Virus record (IMG/VR): IMGVR_UViG_3300030119_000573
Location: 1 to 25,607 of that record
Length of the DNA stretch: 25,607 nucleotides
Source of the DNA: a virus
Direction: 5' to 3' (one strand)
Under the pieces are notes generated by a model that saw nothing but the letters and a program-made list of their open reading frames with translations, had not been told where the DNA came from and searched no databases. Numbering within the stretch: position 1 is the first letter of the stretch; each line of letters starts with the position of its first letter. Shown in pieces: positions 1-7,944 of this stretch. The position numbers and the translations under genes are program-made.

Positions 1-1169
1 CCGCCGCTCACGGTCTGCGAGCCTGCACCGCCGGTCCCGCCCCCGCCGCCGCCGCGCAGGATGCCCCCGCTATCGACGGTCACGCCAGCAAGCGCGACAC
101 GCTGATAGATCGCATCACCGCCCGCGCCGCCCTTGGTCCCAGCGCGGCCCGATCCGCCGCGGCCGCCCGCGCCGCCGCCGCCATTAACCACGCCGCCGTT
201 CATCACCTGAACGCTCAAGGCAATCGTGTAGCTCGATGTCGGCCAGGTGCCCGTGTCTATTGCTATGCCGCCATTCGGCGCGCCGTTGATGGTCACAGAC
301 GCAGGAACGCGGAACGTGATCGTCGCATCGCTATGCCCGGTGTACCCCGCCGCATCTGCCAGCGCGCGAAGGTTGGCGCCCGTAGACGAATTGGTCAGGT
401 CAATCGTAGCCGTGAACGCGCTCGGCGGTGTGGCCGGGTTCCCGTCAGCCCCGGGCGCAGCGATCACGTCCCAATAGGAGTTGGCCTGCGCAGTTCCCGT
501 CGGCGCGTTGCCGGTCGAGCTTCCCACGATCAGGATATAGGTTCCGCCCTCGTGAAGCGCCTGCATGCCGCCGTAATAGGTGATTGTCGGGTCGTAGGCT
601 GTTGGGGGCGGAAATACGCTGATGCGCTCCCAATCCTCCCAAGCGCTCGCCAGCGTGTCGTCGGCATTGATGAGCGCGCTCGTTTGCCACAGGGGGGGCA
701 CACCCGAAGGACGCGTGGTGCTCGTGCCTGCTGGCGTGCGCCCAACGGCCGGGTCGGGTTCAGGAAACGAGCGGATATAGCGAATTTCCACCCGCACCCC
801 GTCGAGTCCGTCGGAGCCCGGCAAACCGTCGCCGCCCGGCTCGCCGTCCTCGCCATCAGCGCCGCGAATGCGCACCCAGGTATAATCCTCGGCGAACGCG
901 CTCGGCGTTTCACTCGTGCTGTTCGTCTCGAGGCCCATGTAGGCCCGCGCGCCTTGCGAACCGGTCGTGAAATTGGCCGTGCCATCTGCGCTATCGGCGA
1001 AAGCGATATGGATATACCGCGGCGTTCCCTCGCTCCCTATCGGGATGGTTGCCGGTTCCGGCAGTTTGGCGAACGCCTGCTTGATCTTCTCGAGCTCGCG
1101 GTTGACGTCGGCCGCCCGGGCAAGAGCGCTCGCTACGAGATTGTTCGGATTATAGTATGGGTTGGGCAC
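1..1169 (-). CDS. Glycine-rich tail fibre/tip protein, 3' end outside window
   Basis: The reading frame is open from a GTG start at 1169 to the window edge, so at least 389 residues are visible and the C-terminus is missing. A strong GGAGGT ribosome site lies just before the GTG, only 3 nt after the nozzle stop codon, so the two are translationally coupled. The N-terminal ~40 residues are helical and charged, as expected for a virion-anchoring segment. Positions 792-863 encode about eight collagen-like Gly-X-Y triplets. The last visible ~75 residues (nt 1-220) are dominated by runs of Gly with Ala, Ser and Val, resembling polyglycine adhesin tips or tail-tip glycine-rich domains. Position after the nozzle gene fits a receptor-binding or tail-tip role. 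This is inference; no specific family is recognised. Confidence 0.72.
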   Translation of the reverse strand, partial: MPNPYYNPNNLVASALARAADVNRELEKIKQAFAKLPEPATIPIGSEGTPRYIHIAFADSADGTANFTTGSQGARAYMGLETNSTSETPSAFAEDYTWVRIRGADGEDGEPGGDGLPGSDGLDGVRVEIRYIRSFPEPDPAVGRTPAGTSTTRPSGVPPLWQTSALINADDTLASAWEDWERISVFPPPTAYDPTITYYGGMQALHEGGTYILIVGSSTGNAPTGTAQANSYWDVIAAPGADGNPATPPSAFTATIDLTNSSTGANLRALADAAGYTGHSDATITFRVPASVTINGAPNGGIAIDTGTWPTSSYTIALSVQVMNGGVVNGGGGAGGRGGSGRAGTKGGAGGDAIYQRVALAGVTVDSGGILRGGGGGGTGGAGSQTVSG

Positions 1170-1172
1170 GCT

Positions 1173-3281
1173 CTACCTCCGCATGCGGCGCGGTGAATGA
1201 TCGACGATGTAGGCTTGCAGCGTGTGCGGATCCTCGTCGGTCTGCGCCTCGGTGGCGAAGATGAAGCTCGCGTTGCGGCCAATGCCGTCGATGTAGGATT
1301 CCGCCCGCGCCTCGACCGGCGCCGACCAGTAGAAATTATCCCAATAGGCGCTGTCCCAGATGCCGCCGCCGCCTGCGACGAGGAAATCGGACGCGCCGCC
1401 CATGACGGTGAAGTCCTTTTCTCCCGACATGGGCTGGTAGCCGTCGCCATAGTCGTACTGCACAGCGATACCGATGCGGGCGACTGCCGGCGCCTCGAGC
1501 TCGAGCGTCACCTTGAAAAACTTGTCGTCGCGCTGCGGATTGCCGAAGTTGTTGAACGGGGTCATCGCAAACCCCTTGATGCGGTCCCCGTCGAAGCTGT
1601 TGCCGGAATCGAGCCGGTAGACGTACCCGTCTTCCCCGCCTGCAAAGAGCGCTTCGCTCTCGCCGTATTCGCCGCCGCCGAAGCAGTAGGGCGTCATGTC
1701 GCCGAGGCTGAAAGGGATGGCCGAGGGCTTCTTGCCGCCCATGTAGATCGCCAGGCCGGTGCCGTCGTCCCACACGAGCCGGTAGTGCGTCTTGAGCTTG
1801 GAGACGTAGCTCCCGATCGGCTGCGCGCCCGCCTTGTATTTCACGCGGAAATAGCGCGCGAACTGACCCGATAGCGTGCCGGTCTTGAAATTGCCGAACG
1901 CTTGTGTCGCCTCGAGGCTGCGCAGGCCCCGCCGGTCGATGTAAACCGTGCGGCCGATACGCTGCGCAGTGTCGGGCTCTGCGCCTGCTTCTTCGGTAAG
2001 CGTGTCGAGCGCGAAGCTGTCCGCATCGCTGCCATTGAGCACGGCAATCTTGCTCATGCCGAAGATTGCCACGGCCGTTTCGTTCGCCTGCACCACATCG
2101 GTAATGTCGGTGCCGAAGCCGATTTCGCCCGCGCCAAGGATGGGATCGAAGATGTTGGGCTCGCCCGTGCCCGAGAACTGCAGCGAGCCGCCCGGGAACG
2201 TCAGCCCCAAGTGGTTGCCTATCTCGAAGATGCGTTCGGGCGTGTCGGGCTCCATCCCGGTGCTAATGAGCGCCGCGCCATACCCAGGGATGAGCTCGAA
2301 GGCTTTGCCCTGCGCATCAACCGTCCCGTAGAGGCGGTAGCGGTCGCTCGCGCCGTAGAAGTTGTGGCTGATCGTGCGGACGCGGCCGCCCGGCGCGATG
2401 CGGTGGATCGTGCGCGCGGTAGCCCGGCCGATGAATGTGCCGCCCGAAGTGAGCTCGAGCACTTCCGTCTGGAACGGCCCGCTCGCTTCGCTCACAATAT
2501 CGATGAAACCGGCCGCGCTGGCGTCGTTCCAGCCGCCGCTTTCCAGCACCACTTGCACAACCGTACCCGTGGCAAGCGAGGTGCGGCCTTTGATCGAAGC
2601 GCCGATTGCGGGCTCGAGCTCGCCCCCCTCGAATGCGAGGCGCAGCACGACGTCCATTTCCTCCCAACCGGTCGCGGTCGCCCGGTACGTCTGGCAATAT
2701 GCGCCGCCGGTCTTGTCGCGCCATGCGTAGACCTCGCCGTCATGCACGGCCACGCCGCGCACCGGACCTTGGCCGGGCACCTTGCCGATTTGCGTGCGGT
2801 GCCATTCGATCGCGGCGCGCTGATAAGTGCGGCGCAGATCCTCGCTTGCGGCCACGTTCTCGCTCTCGGTGCCATTGGCAGTCCCGATCACTGTACCGCC
2901 GCTTTCCAGCGTCTCGCCGTCCTCGAACTCGCCCGTCAGCGCGACGAGCAGCATGGTCCCCGTGAAGGTGCCGGCATCCCAGCTGCCTGCGGTATCGACA
3001 AGCTCGTCGAGCAGGATGGCGGCCGCGCCGCTGGTCTGGCCGGTAATGTCGGCGCCGGGGGCCGGGGGCGATTCCCCATCGGCAAGCTCGAGCGCCCAGA
3101 ACACCGCTTCGCTCGGCGCGGTCTGCCCATCGAAGCGCTCGTACCCCTGAATGCGCGCATAGCCCTCGGCCAGCGGCTCGTAATTCATGCCTGAAATCAG
3201 CGCGCCCGGCGGAACTGCCAGCGCTGCCGAGTTGGTATCGAGCCCCCCGTCGAAGGCAAACACGGAGGCGGTGCGGTTCAT
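1173..3281 (-). CDS. Tail nozzle-like structural protein (702 aa)
   Basis: A 702-residue protein directly downstream of the adaptor, overlapping its stop by 4 bp (ATGA). The N-terminus has the 'GGLDTNSAALAVPPGALISG...NYEP...GY.RI.GYERFDG' pattern that I associate with large podoviral nozzle or tail-tube proteins of the SU10/N4-like type, which cap the adaptor ring. The remainder is beta-rich, with many Gly, Asp and aromatic residues and no signal peptide or membrane segment. Size and gene order (adaptor, then nozzle, then fibre) match that role. The assignment rests on order and the N-terminal pattern rather than a catalytic motif. A different tail-hub protein is the main alternative. Confidence 0.72.
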   Translation of the reverse strand: MNRTASVFAFDGGLDTNSAALAVPPGALISGMNYEPLAEGYARIQGYERFDGQTAPSEAVFWALELADGESPPAPGADITGQTSGAAAILLDELVDTAGSWDAGTFTGTMLLVALTGEFEDGETLESGGTVIGTANGTESENVAASEDLRRTYQRAAIEWHRTQIGKVPGQGPVRGVAVHDGEVYAWRDKTGGAYCQTYRATATGWEEMDVVLRLAFEGGELEPAIGASIKGRTSLATGTVVQVVLESGGWNDASAAGFIDIVSEASGPFQTEVLELTSGGTFIGRATARTIHRIAPGGRVRTISHNFYGASDRYRLYGTVDAQGKAFELIPGYGAALISTGMEPDTPERIFEIGNHLGLTFPGGSLQFSGTGEPNIFDPILGAGEIGFGTDITDVVQANETAVAIFGMSKIAVLNGSDADSFALDTLTEEAGAEPDTAQRIGRTVYIDRRGLRSLEATQAFGNFKTGTLSGQFARYFRVKYKAGAQPIGSYVSKLKTHYRLVWDDGTGLAIYMGGKKPSAIPFSLGDMTPYCFGGGEYGESEALFAGGEDGYVYRLDSGNSFDGDRIKGFAMTPFNNFGNPQRDDKFFKVTLELEAPAVARIGIAVQYDYGDGYQPMSGEKDFTVMGGASDFLVAGGGGIWDSAYWDNFYWSAPVEARAESYIDGIGRNASFIFATEAQTDEDPHTLQAYIVDHSPRRMRR

Positions 3282-3961
3282 CCCAGCACCACCGGATCGG
3301 TGTAATCGCGCACCATGGCGCGGTAAATCTGCTCGAACTGCGCGCCCGAGCTTGCGACCTCGTAAGGCGCCTCGTCGTCGTCGCCCAGGAGCATCAGCGC
3401 GCGCCAGACGATCGCCTGGTGATACTGCTCGTCCACGAACGGCTCGTCAGCATCGGCGGTGAGCGTCTGCACCCCGCGCCGGTAGAAGCCGCGGATCTTG
3501 TACGCCTTGTCGGGCGGGCCACCGATGTAGAGCATGCGGCCGCCGACGGCGTAGACCGCGGGGCGGATATTGTCGGGCAGGCCGATCAGGAAGCGCTGCG
3601 CGAAATCGCGGAAGCTGGTGGCATCAAGCGGCGTCTCGTCCGCGCGGCCGATCGCGCTATCGTAGATGGTCGGGGCGCCCAGGCTATCCCCCGGGGGGAG
3701 CCAGCGCCCGAAATTGGTAATACCGAGGTCGGTGACAGGATCGTACTCGGTCTGGCCGGTGACGAGCTCGGACGCGAACTGCGTGCGCGTGAAGGTCCAA
3801 TCGTTGCGCGAACGCTGAATGATTTCCCACGCCTGCCGCGTCCAGCCGACAATCTTGCGAAGGCGGCCGGTTGCTCCGGTGACAGTCGTAAGCTCTTGGC
3901 TTTCGGACACGGTGCCGCTCTCGCGGGCCACGTCGTTCACCAATTCGAGGAATGTCGCCAT
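3278..3961 (-). CDS. Head-tail adaptor (SU10/tail tubular A-like), 227 aa
   Basis: A 227-residue protein with the hallmarks of the podoviral adaptor ring that sits under the portal. The helical N-terminus (MATFLELVNDVARESG) is followed by a region with 'TVTGATGRLRKIVGWTRQAWEIIQ...NDW', then a beta section and a C-terminal segment with 'DEQYHQAIVWRALMLLG'. This pattern is typical of the SU10-adaptor/gp11-like family. It is encoded between a virion gene and the nozzle gene, and its stop overlaps the nozzle start. Length is normal for the family. I see no frameshift. Confidence 0.82.
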   Translation of the reverse strand: MATFLELVNDVARESGTVSESQELTTVTGATGRLRKIVGWTRQAWEIIQRSRNDWTFTRTQFASELVTGQTEYDPVTDLGITNFGRWLPPGDSLGAPTIYDSAIGRADETPLDATSFRDFAQRFLIGLPDNIRPAVYAVGGRMLYIGGPPDKAYKIRGFYRRGVQTLTADADEPFVDEQYHQAIVWRALMLLGDDDEAPYEVASSGAQFEQIYRAMVRDYTDPVVLG

Positions 3962-3979
3962 TACAACCGGCCGCCTGTC

Positions 3980-4603
3980 TTATGCTGCTTTCTGGAAGCC
4001 TTCGGAGGTGCGCTCGCGCCACTGCGCGACTTCCTCGTCCGACGGCATGCGGTGGACGTTGTAGGGGTAGGACAGGACTTCCTGCCACGCCTTGAACGGC
4101 TCGCCAGTGATCGGATTGATTTCATCCGTCTCGACCGCCTGCATTTCCTTGGCGTGCTCGAGTGCCTCGAACACTCGGTAGGGCACCGCCACGCGTTCAC
4201 CGCGCTGGATGCGCCAGACAACGCCGTTGACCATGACGTCGGCAATCTTCGCCCGGGTCTTGTCTGCCGTCGCAGGAATGGTGAGCTCGACCTTCGGGTC
4301 GTTGTTCGGGTGCATCGGATCCTGATGCGCCCGCGGCGCGGGCTGCGCCGTGCTGGTCGCCTGGGCGCTTGTGGTAGAGCGCACGGGCGCAACCTGCACG
4401 ACGTCGCCGGGCTGCGGGGCCTGCTCGTCGCCCTCGACGACGGGGATTTCCTCGATCGCCGAGTTGGCCTTGCGGATCTTGGCTTTTAGCTGGTTGCCGT
4501 TGGTGCCGGTCTTGACCTCGAGGCCAAGGTTCACCTCGGCATAGTGCTTGAGCGATGCGAAATCCGCTTCATCGAGCGGGATCATCTTGGGAGTGTCGGA
4601 CAC
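3980..4603 (-). CDS. Virion-region protein of unknown function, GTG start (207 aa)
   Basis: The chosen start is the GTG at 4603, 4 nt after the preceding stop and preceded by GGAGGG; upstream in-frame ATGs would overlap the previous gene deeply. The N-terminal part (about residues 1-50) is acidic and helical. A Pro/Ala/Thr/Gln-rich linker follows (about 60-100). The C-terminal half contains 'DPKVELTIPA' and 'VNGVVWRIQRGERVAVPYRVFEAL', a short motif I associate with small conserved phage structural proteins near the capsid gene. No enzyme motif is visible. It may be a head-completion or minor virion protein; this comes from position only. Confidence 0.72.
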   Translation of the reverse strand: MSDTPKMIPLDEADFASLKHYAEVNLGLEVKTGTNGNQLKAKIRKANSAIEEIPVVEGDEQAPQPGDVVQVAPVRSTTSAQATSTAQPAPRAHQDPMHPNNDPKVELTIPATADKTRAKIADVMVNGVVWRIQRGERVAVPYRVFEALEHAKEMQAVETDEINPITGEPFKAWQEVLSYPYNVHRMPSDEEVAQWRERTSEGFQKAA

Positions 4604-4607
4604 TGGA

Positions 4608-5231
4608 TTAGCCCTCCGTTGCCTGAGTGAGTTCGGCGCGGCGTGCCTCGACGGCATCCTTCACGCCCTGGCGGCCATCCTTGCCGTCGTTCGCGGCATC
4701 CTCGGCCTTGAGGATCGCATCGAGGTGGTCGATGTTGTCGACCTTGGAAATGCGCGCTTCCACGCCGTCGTCGCCCGACAATTTGCCTTTTACGACGCTG
4801 GCGGCGTCGAAGTCGTCGACCTTGGCAATGTCGGTGGTCGATCCGTCGGGCGCGTCGTCGTTCTGCACCGTCTCGGCCGCGTCATCGGCGGTGTCTGCGG
4901 CAGGCTCGACGCCTTCGGCAGGCTGAATGTCAGTCGTGGTGCGATCGGGCGCATCCTCGTTCTGAACGGTATCGGCGCCGCCAGCGGCAGAACCCCCCGG
5001 CTGCGCGGCGGCGCCGTCACCTTCGCCGCTGTCCTCGGCGGGTGAACTGTTCTTGTCGATGCGGCGAACCACGAAACGGTCGGTCTGCTCGGCGGCTTCG
5101 ACGACGCCCTTATCGAGCTCCTGCTCGACGCCGTATTCAAGGTTGACCGCGCGGCCGTTGACGATGAGGTCGGGCTTGTGCGCGAGGGCCGCGCTATCGA
5201 CCGGGACGATTACACATTTGATCTTGGACAT
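4608..5231 (-). CDS. Acidic virion-region protein with an internal duplication (207 aa)
   Basis: Starts at the ATG at 5231 with an AAGGAAA ribosome site. The first ~55 residues form a basic/hydrophobic domain (MSKIKCVIVPVDSAALAHKPDLI...). A very acidic, Ala/Asp/Glu/Gly-rich middle follows, and then a helical C-terminus (HLDAILKAEDAAN...VEARRAEL). The acidic middle contains two imperfect copies of TVQN-[ED/DD]-APDxxTTDI, about 35 residues apart, which indicates a recent internal duplication. No known family is recognised. Location between the decoration-like protein and the adaptor suggests a head-associated or assembly role. Confidence 0.7.
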   Translation of the reverse strand: MSKIKCVIVPVDSAALAHKPDLIVNGRAVNLEYGVEQELDKGVVEAAEQTDRFVVRRIDKNSSPAEDSGEGDGAAAQPGGSAAGGADTVQNEDAPDRTTTDIQPAEGVEPAADTADDAAETVQNDDAPDGSTTDIAKVDDFDAASVVKGKLSGDDGVEARISKVDNIDHLDAILKAEDAANDGKDGRQGVKDAVEARRAELTQATEG

Positions 5232-5253
5232 GGGGAGTTTCCTTGCTGCTGGT

Positions 5254-5290
5254 AAAAGGGTGGCGCCCCGCCCGGTGAGGGGCGAGGCGC
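5254..5290 (-). terminator. GC-rich hairpin with T-run after the decoration-like gene
   Basis: On the minus strand an 11-bp stem (GCGCCTCGCCC with GGGCGGGGCGC, one G-U pair, 6-nt loop; 5263-5290) is followed, after a few bases, by TTTT at 5257-5254. It lies 10 bp downstream of the stop of the small gene ending at 5300 and before the next ribosome site. It looks like a rho-independent terminator or attenuator. The T-run is short and offset, so it may be leaky. Confidence 0.55.
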
Positions 5291-5299
5291 GCGTGACGA

Positions 5300-5614
5300 T
5301 CAATATTCGCCGTTGCGGGTGGCGACGTATCGGAAGGTCTTGGTGTCTTCCGAGAGCGCGGTGCCGACCGTGAAGCCGGGCGCGTTCGAATTGTCGCCCT
5401 CGTAGGCGCTGACGCCGTTCGAGGTGATCTTCGAGTTGTCGCCGGTCGCGTTCGAGGTGAGCGCGTGACCGTCGGTCATTCCCGAGAACCATTCCCACGT
5501 CGCATCGCCGTCGGTTTCGTTGACGATGTGGACGTGATCGGGGACGAACCCGAGGATGACATTCTGCGCAGCGCCGTCTCCGGTGTAGCTGCCGATCTTG
5601 GTTTCGCTGGCCAT
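5300..5614 (-). CDS. Decoration-like small capsid-region protein (104 aa)
   Basis: A 104-residue, beta-rich, acidic protein beginning MASETKIGSYTGDGAAQN, immediately downstream of the major capsid gene and flanked by hairpins on both sides. Proteins with this beginning and the 'GF.PD.V.IVN.TDGDA..EW..GMT.GHA' and 'AP.GFTVG.ALSE..KTFRY.A.RNG' patterns occur next to capsid genes in many phages. A head decoration or stabilising role is an inference from that context. The ribosome site is AAAGGAA about 10 nt before the ATG. Confidence 0.72.
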   Translation of the reverse strand: MASETKIGSYTGDGAAQNVILGFVPDHVHIVNETDGDATWEWFSGMTDGHALTSNATGDNSKITSNGVSAYEGDNSNAPGFTVGTALSEDTKTFRYVATRNGEY

Positions 5615-5643
5615 GGTGTGTGTTCCTTTCGCTGACCGTTGAT

Positions 5644-5670
5644 GGAAAGGGCGAGCCGCTAGGCCCGCCC
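5644..5670 (-). terminator. Hairpin terminator/attenuator after the major capsid gene
   Basis: A 9-bp stem (GGGCGGGCC with GGCTCGCCC, tetraloop TAGC, one G-U pair; 5649-5670) lies 7 bp after the capsid stop codon. On the minus strand it is followed by TTTCC. A leaky terminator just after the capsid gene is a familiar way to raise capsid mRNA relative to downstream tail genes (as in T7). The T-run here is only three bases, so attenuation is more likely than full stop. Confidence 0.55.
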
Positions 5671-5677
5671 CATCCGA

Positions 5678-6694
5678 TTACAGAGCGGAGGCCGCGAACT
5701 CGCCGCGCACCATCCAGGTTTCGTTGAGCCGAACGGCGGCGAACCATGCCTTCCAGCCGACATAACCGCGCTGGCCCAGCACGTCGGACGCGCTCGGGGT
5801 GTTCGGGTTGATGACGATCGGAGTGACGGCCAGGTTGTTGCCCTTGCCGACCTTCTGATTCTTGAGCGGCGTGATGCCGAAAGCATCCTGCCCCAGATAG
5901 AGAACCGGATAGACGTCAGCTGCCGAACCGCTGGTCGAGAGGACCGAGCCGCCCGGTGCGCCGCCGGCATCTTCGAACGGCTCGAGATCCGGCGAGAGAA
6001 TGTAACGCACATTCTCGACGCTGCCGATTTCCTCGGCGCACAGCGGCTTCATCTGGCCGTACTTCGACACAGGAACGAAACCGTTCATGTTGCGAATATC
6101 GGGCTCGAGGTCGGTGTGGGCGATAGCGACATAGGCCGCTTCAACCGCCGTGGTGCTGATGTTCGGCGACGGGTTGAGCACATTGGTGATCTTGCGCGCC
6201 TTGTTGCGGGTCAGCGTGCGAACGATCGCGCGCTGCTTGTTCAGGCTGATCGCAGTGTTCACCGCGGCGCGCGAGGCGCCGTTGCCGTAGTAGACCGAGG
6301 TGCCGCCCTTGAGGACGTTGTAGAGCACCTGCTCGGTCGTCGCCCCGGCCTGTTCGCCGGTCAGCTGCATCATGGTTTCGAGAACCGGGTCTTCGTGCGT
6401 GTCGGCGATAACGTCGGTCAGGCCGTGCACATCGCCCCACTGCTGCAGGTTGGTCGTGACGTCCTCGAACGAGGTGCCCTTGACCGAAGGCGTGACGCCT
6501 TCCTGCAGCGGCGAGGTTACAGCCGGGTACGGCAGCGCGCGGCGGAACTTGACCGTCGTGCTCTTGTTCTTCGGGATGGCCTTCACCTGGCCGAACTTCG
6601 CCAGCACGAGCGTCGGCTCGACGTGGCGCAGGAAGCGGCTGTAGGCATAGGCGGCGGTACGCGGCGAAATATCGCCAAAGGTAGTGATGGACAT
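5678..6694 (-). CDS. Major capsid protein, N4-gp56 family (338 aa)
   Basis: The 338-residue protein begins MSITTFGDISPRTAAYAYSRFLRHVEP and continues with 'LAKFGQVKAIPKNKSTTVKFRRALPY', 'LQEGVTPS', 'VLYNVLKGGTSVYYGNG' and 'YVGWKAWFAAVRLNETWMVRGE'. This is the recognisable pattern of N4-gp56-family HK97-fold major capsid proteins, including the extended N-arm and the late 'KAWFAA.RLNE.W' strand. Length is in the family range. It follows the scaffold-like gene and precedes a decoration-like gene, the standard head-gene order. The ribosome site is a purine-rich GGGGGG stretch about 12 nt before the ATG. Confidence 0.93.
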   Translation of the reverse strand: MSITTFGDISPRTAAYAYSRFLRHVEPTLVLAKFGQVKAIPKNKSTTVKFRRALPYPAVTSPLQEGVTPSVKGTSFEDVTTNLQQWGDVHGLTDVIADTHEDPVLETMMQLTGEQAGATTEQVLYNVLKGGTSVYYGNGASRAAVNTAISLNKQRAIVRTLTRNKARKITNVLNPSPNISTTAVEAAYVAIAHTDLEPDIRNMNGFVPVSKYGQMKPLCAEEIGSVENVRYILSPDLEPFEDAGGAPGGSVLSTSGSAADVYPVLYLGQDAFGITPLKNQKVGKGNNLAVTPIVINPNTPSASDVLGQRGYVGWKAWFAAVRLNETWMVRGEFAASAL

Positions 6695-6712
6695 GGGACT
6701 TGCCCCCCTGTT

Positions 6713-6734
6713 CGCCGCCTATGTCGAGGCGGCG
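6713..6734 (-). other. Intergenic hairpin between scaffold and capsid genes
   Basis: A perfect 8-bp inverted repeat (CGCCGCCT and AGGCGGCG, 6-nt loop) fills most of the gap between the scaffold stop (6737) and the capsid start (6694). There is no T-run on the minus strand, so it is not a typical terminator. It could protect or define the 5' end of a processed capsid mRNA. Role is inferred only. Confidence 0.4.
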
Positions 6735-6736
6735 GA

Positions 6737-7723
6737 TTAGTCGTCTAGGAACGCGGCAACCGCGCCGTCGAAGTCGTCCTTTGCGATCCCGGTCTTGCTC
6801 GAGGGGCCCGTCCGTCCCGTGTCGCGCCCGCCTTGAAGCTGACGCTCGCGCTTCGGATCCGTGGAAGGCTGCGGGTTCGGGTCGGTCTGTGCCGTCTTGC
6901 CCACGCTTTCCTTGAACCGCCCGATGACCAAGGCCGCATCGGCCCCGTCCACGATCTTCTCGAAATTGCGGGCCATCGCGTCCTGGATGCTCTTGGGCTG
7001 GGTTTCTATCCAGCCGGCAAAGCGATCATCGGCCGCCACTTCCTGCCAGTCAGGGTGTTCCTGCGTGAGCAGGCTTTCCTGTTCGGCAATCGCCGCGCTT
7101 TCTCGGGTCTGCTCGAATGCTCCGACGCCTTGCGACAACCGCTGGATCGTCTGGCCCTGCTTCTCGAGCATGTCGATGAGCGGGCCCGCCAGATCGGGGT
7201 AGTCTTCGCGCAGCTGGGAAAGAGCATCGTCGGAGAGCTTGCCGCCGGTCTTGCCGTCGTCATCGCCCCCGCCTTCGCCGTCGCCTTGCTGCGTGGCTTC
7301 GGGATTCTGCCCGCCTTTCCGCGCTTCTTCCAGTTGCCGGGTCAGCTCTTGGACTTTGCGATCGAGGGCCGAAACGCGTCCATTGGAGGAACGCAGCCTT
7401 AGATCGTAGTCCCGCTTTTCCGTCTCGTGACGTTCGCGCAGGTCGGCCGGTGCATTGGCCCAGGGATCGTTTTCGGATTGGTCGCTTCCAGGGGCATCGG
7501 CCGCCGGTTGCTCGGGTGCCGCCGCATCGTCGGATGCAGGGGCGGTGTCGTCCTCGGCGCCATCGTCGTCTTCGTCGGCCTTCGGATCTACCGCCGCCTT
7601 GTCGGCAGGGGTGTCGTCATTACCGTCGAGCTCTGCGAAAGCGGCGTCGAACTCGTCTTCAACAGAAGGCTCCGCGGGGGCAGCGTCCTGCTGGGTCACA
7701 TTATCCTGCGTTTCGATGTGCAT
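6737..7723 (-). CDS. Capsid scaffolding-like protein (328 aa)
   Basis: The first ~95 residues are extremely Asp/Glu/Ala-rich. A coiled-coil-like helix follows (about 105-135, 'RLRSSNGRVSALDRKVQELTRQLEEARK'), then a low-complexity Gly/Asp stretch, a helical 'LREDYPDLAGPLIDMLEKQGQTIQRL' region, and a basic-acidic C-terminal tail ending AFLDD. This acidic, helical, low-complexity architecture encoded directly upstream of the capsid gene is typical of scaffolding proteins, which template procapsid assembly and then leave. A strong AGGAAGGA ribosome site precedes the ATG. No protease motif is seen. Confidence 0.8.
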   Translation of the reverse strand: MHIETQDNVTQQDAAPAEPSVEDEFDAAFAELDGNDDTPADKAAVDPKADEDDDGAEDDTAPASDDAAAPEQPAADAPGSDQSENDPWANAPADLRERHETEKRDYDLRLRSSNGRVSALDRKVQELTRQLEEARKGGQNPEATQQGDGEGGGDDDGKTGGKLSDDALSQLREDYPDLAGPLIDMLEKQGQTIQRLSQGVGAFEQTRESAAIAEQESLLTQEHPDWQEVAADDRFAGWIETQPKSIQDAMARNFEKIVDGADAALVIGRFKESVGKTAQTDPNPQPSTDPKRERQLQGGRDTGRTGPSSKTGIAKDDFDGAVAAFLDD

Positions 7724-7746
7724 TGCAAGTGTCCTTCCTGTGGGGG

Positions 7747-7944
7747 TTAATATCCGCCGGGGTTCGAGATTTTCCGAGCGTCGGGGTCACCTTCCTCGAA
7801 CCATGTCGAGAGGTCGGTAAGCGCAGCCACGCGGGCCTGCAGGCGAAGCAGATCCTCGGGCTCGCAGGTAACGAGCAGCGCCTTCGTGCTCTCGATTTCA
7901 GCCTGCACCTTGGGCTTGACGGTGAACCATGAGGGCGTGCTCAT
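7747..7944 (-). CDS. Small conserved-type phage protein after portal (65 aa)
   Basis: A 65-residue helical protein (MSTPSWFTVKPKVQAEIESTKALLV...) whose ATG overlaps the portal stop codon (ATGA), so translation is coupled. It contains a single Cys, a central amphipathic helix and an acidic stretch (WFEEGDPDARK). No family is recognised. Position between portal and scaffold suggests a minor head assembly factor. Confidence 0.65.
   Translation of the reverse strand: MSTPSWFTVKPKVQAEIESTKALLVTCEPEDLLRLQARVAALTDLSTWFEEGDPDARKISNPGGY

Noticed and set aside
333-1196. Long plus-strand frame opposite the tail fibre gene
   Set aside because: Antisense shadow of a GC-rich gene; Arg/Gly/Ala-heavy translation, no ribosome site, and the opposite strand has a clear coupled gene.
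1902-3194. Long plus-strand frame (430 codons) opposite the nozzle gene
   Set aside because: Compositional shadow: high Arg, Ala and His, no recognisable domain, and no promoter.
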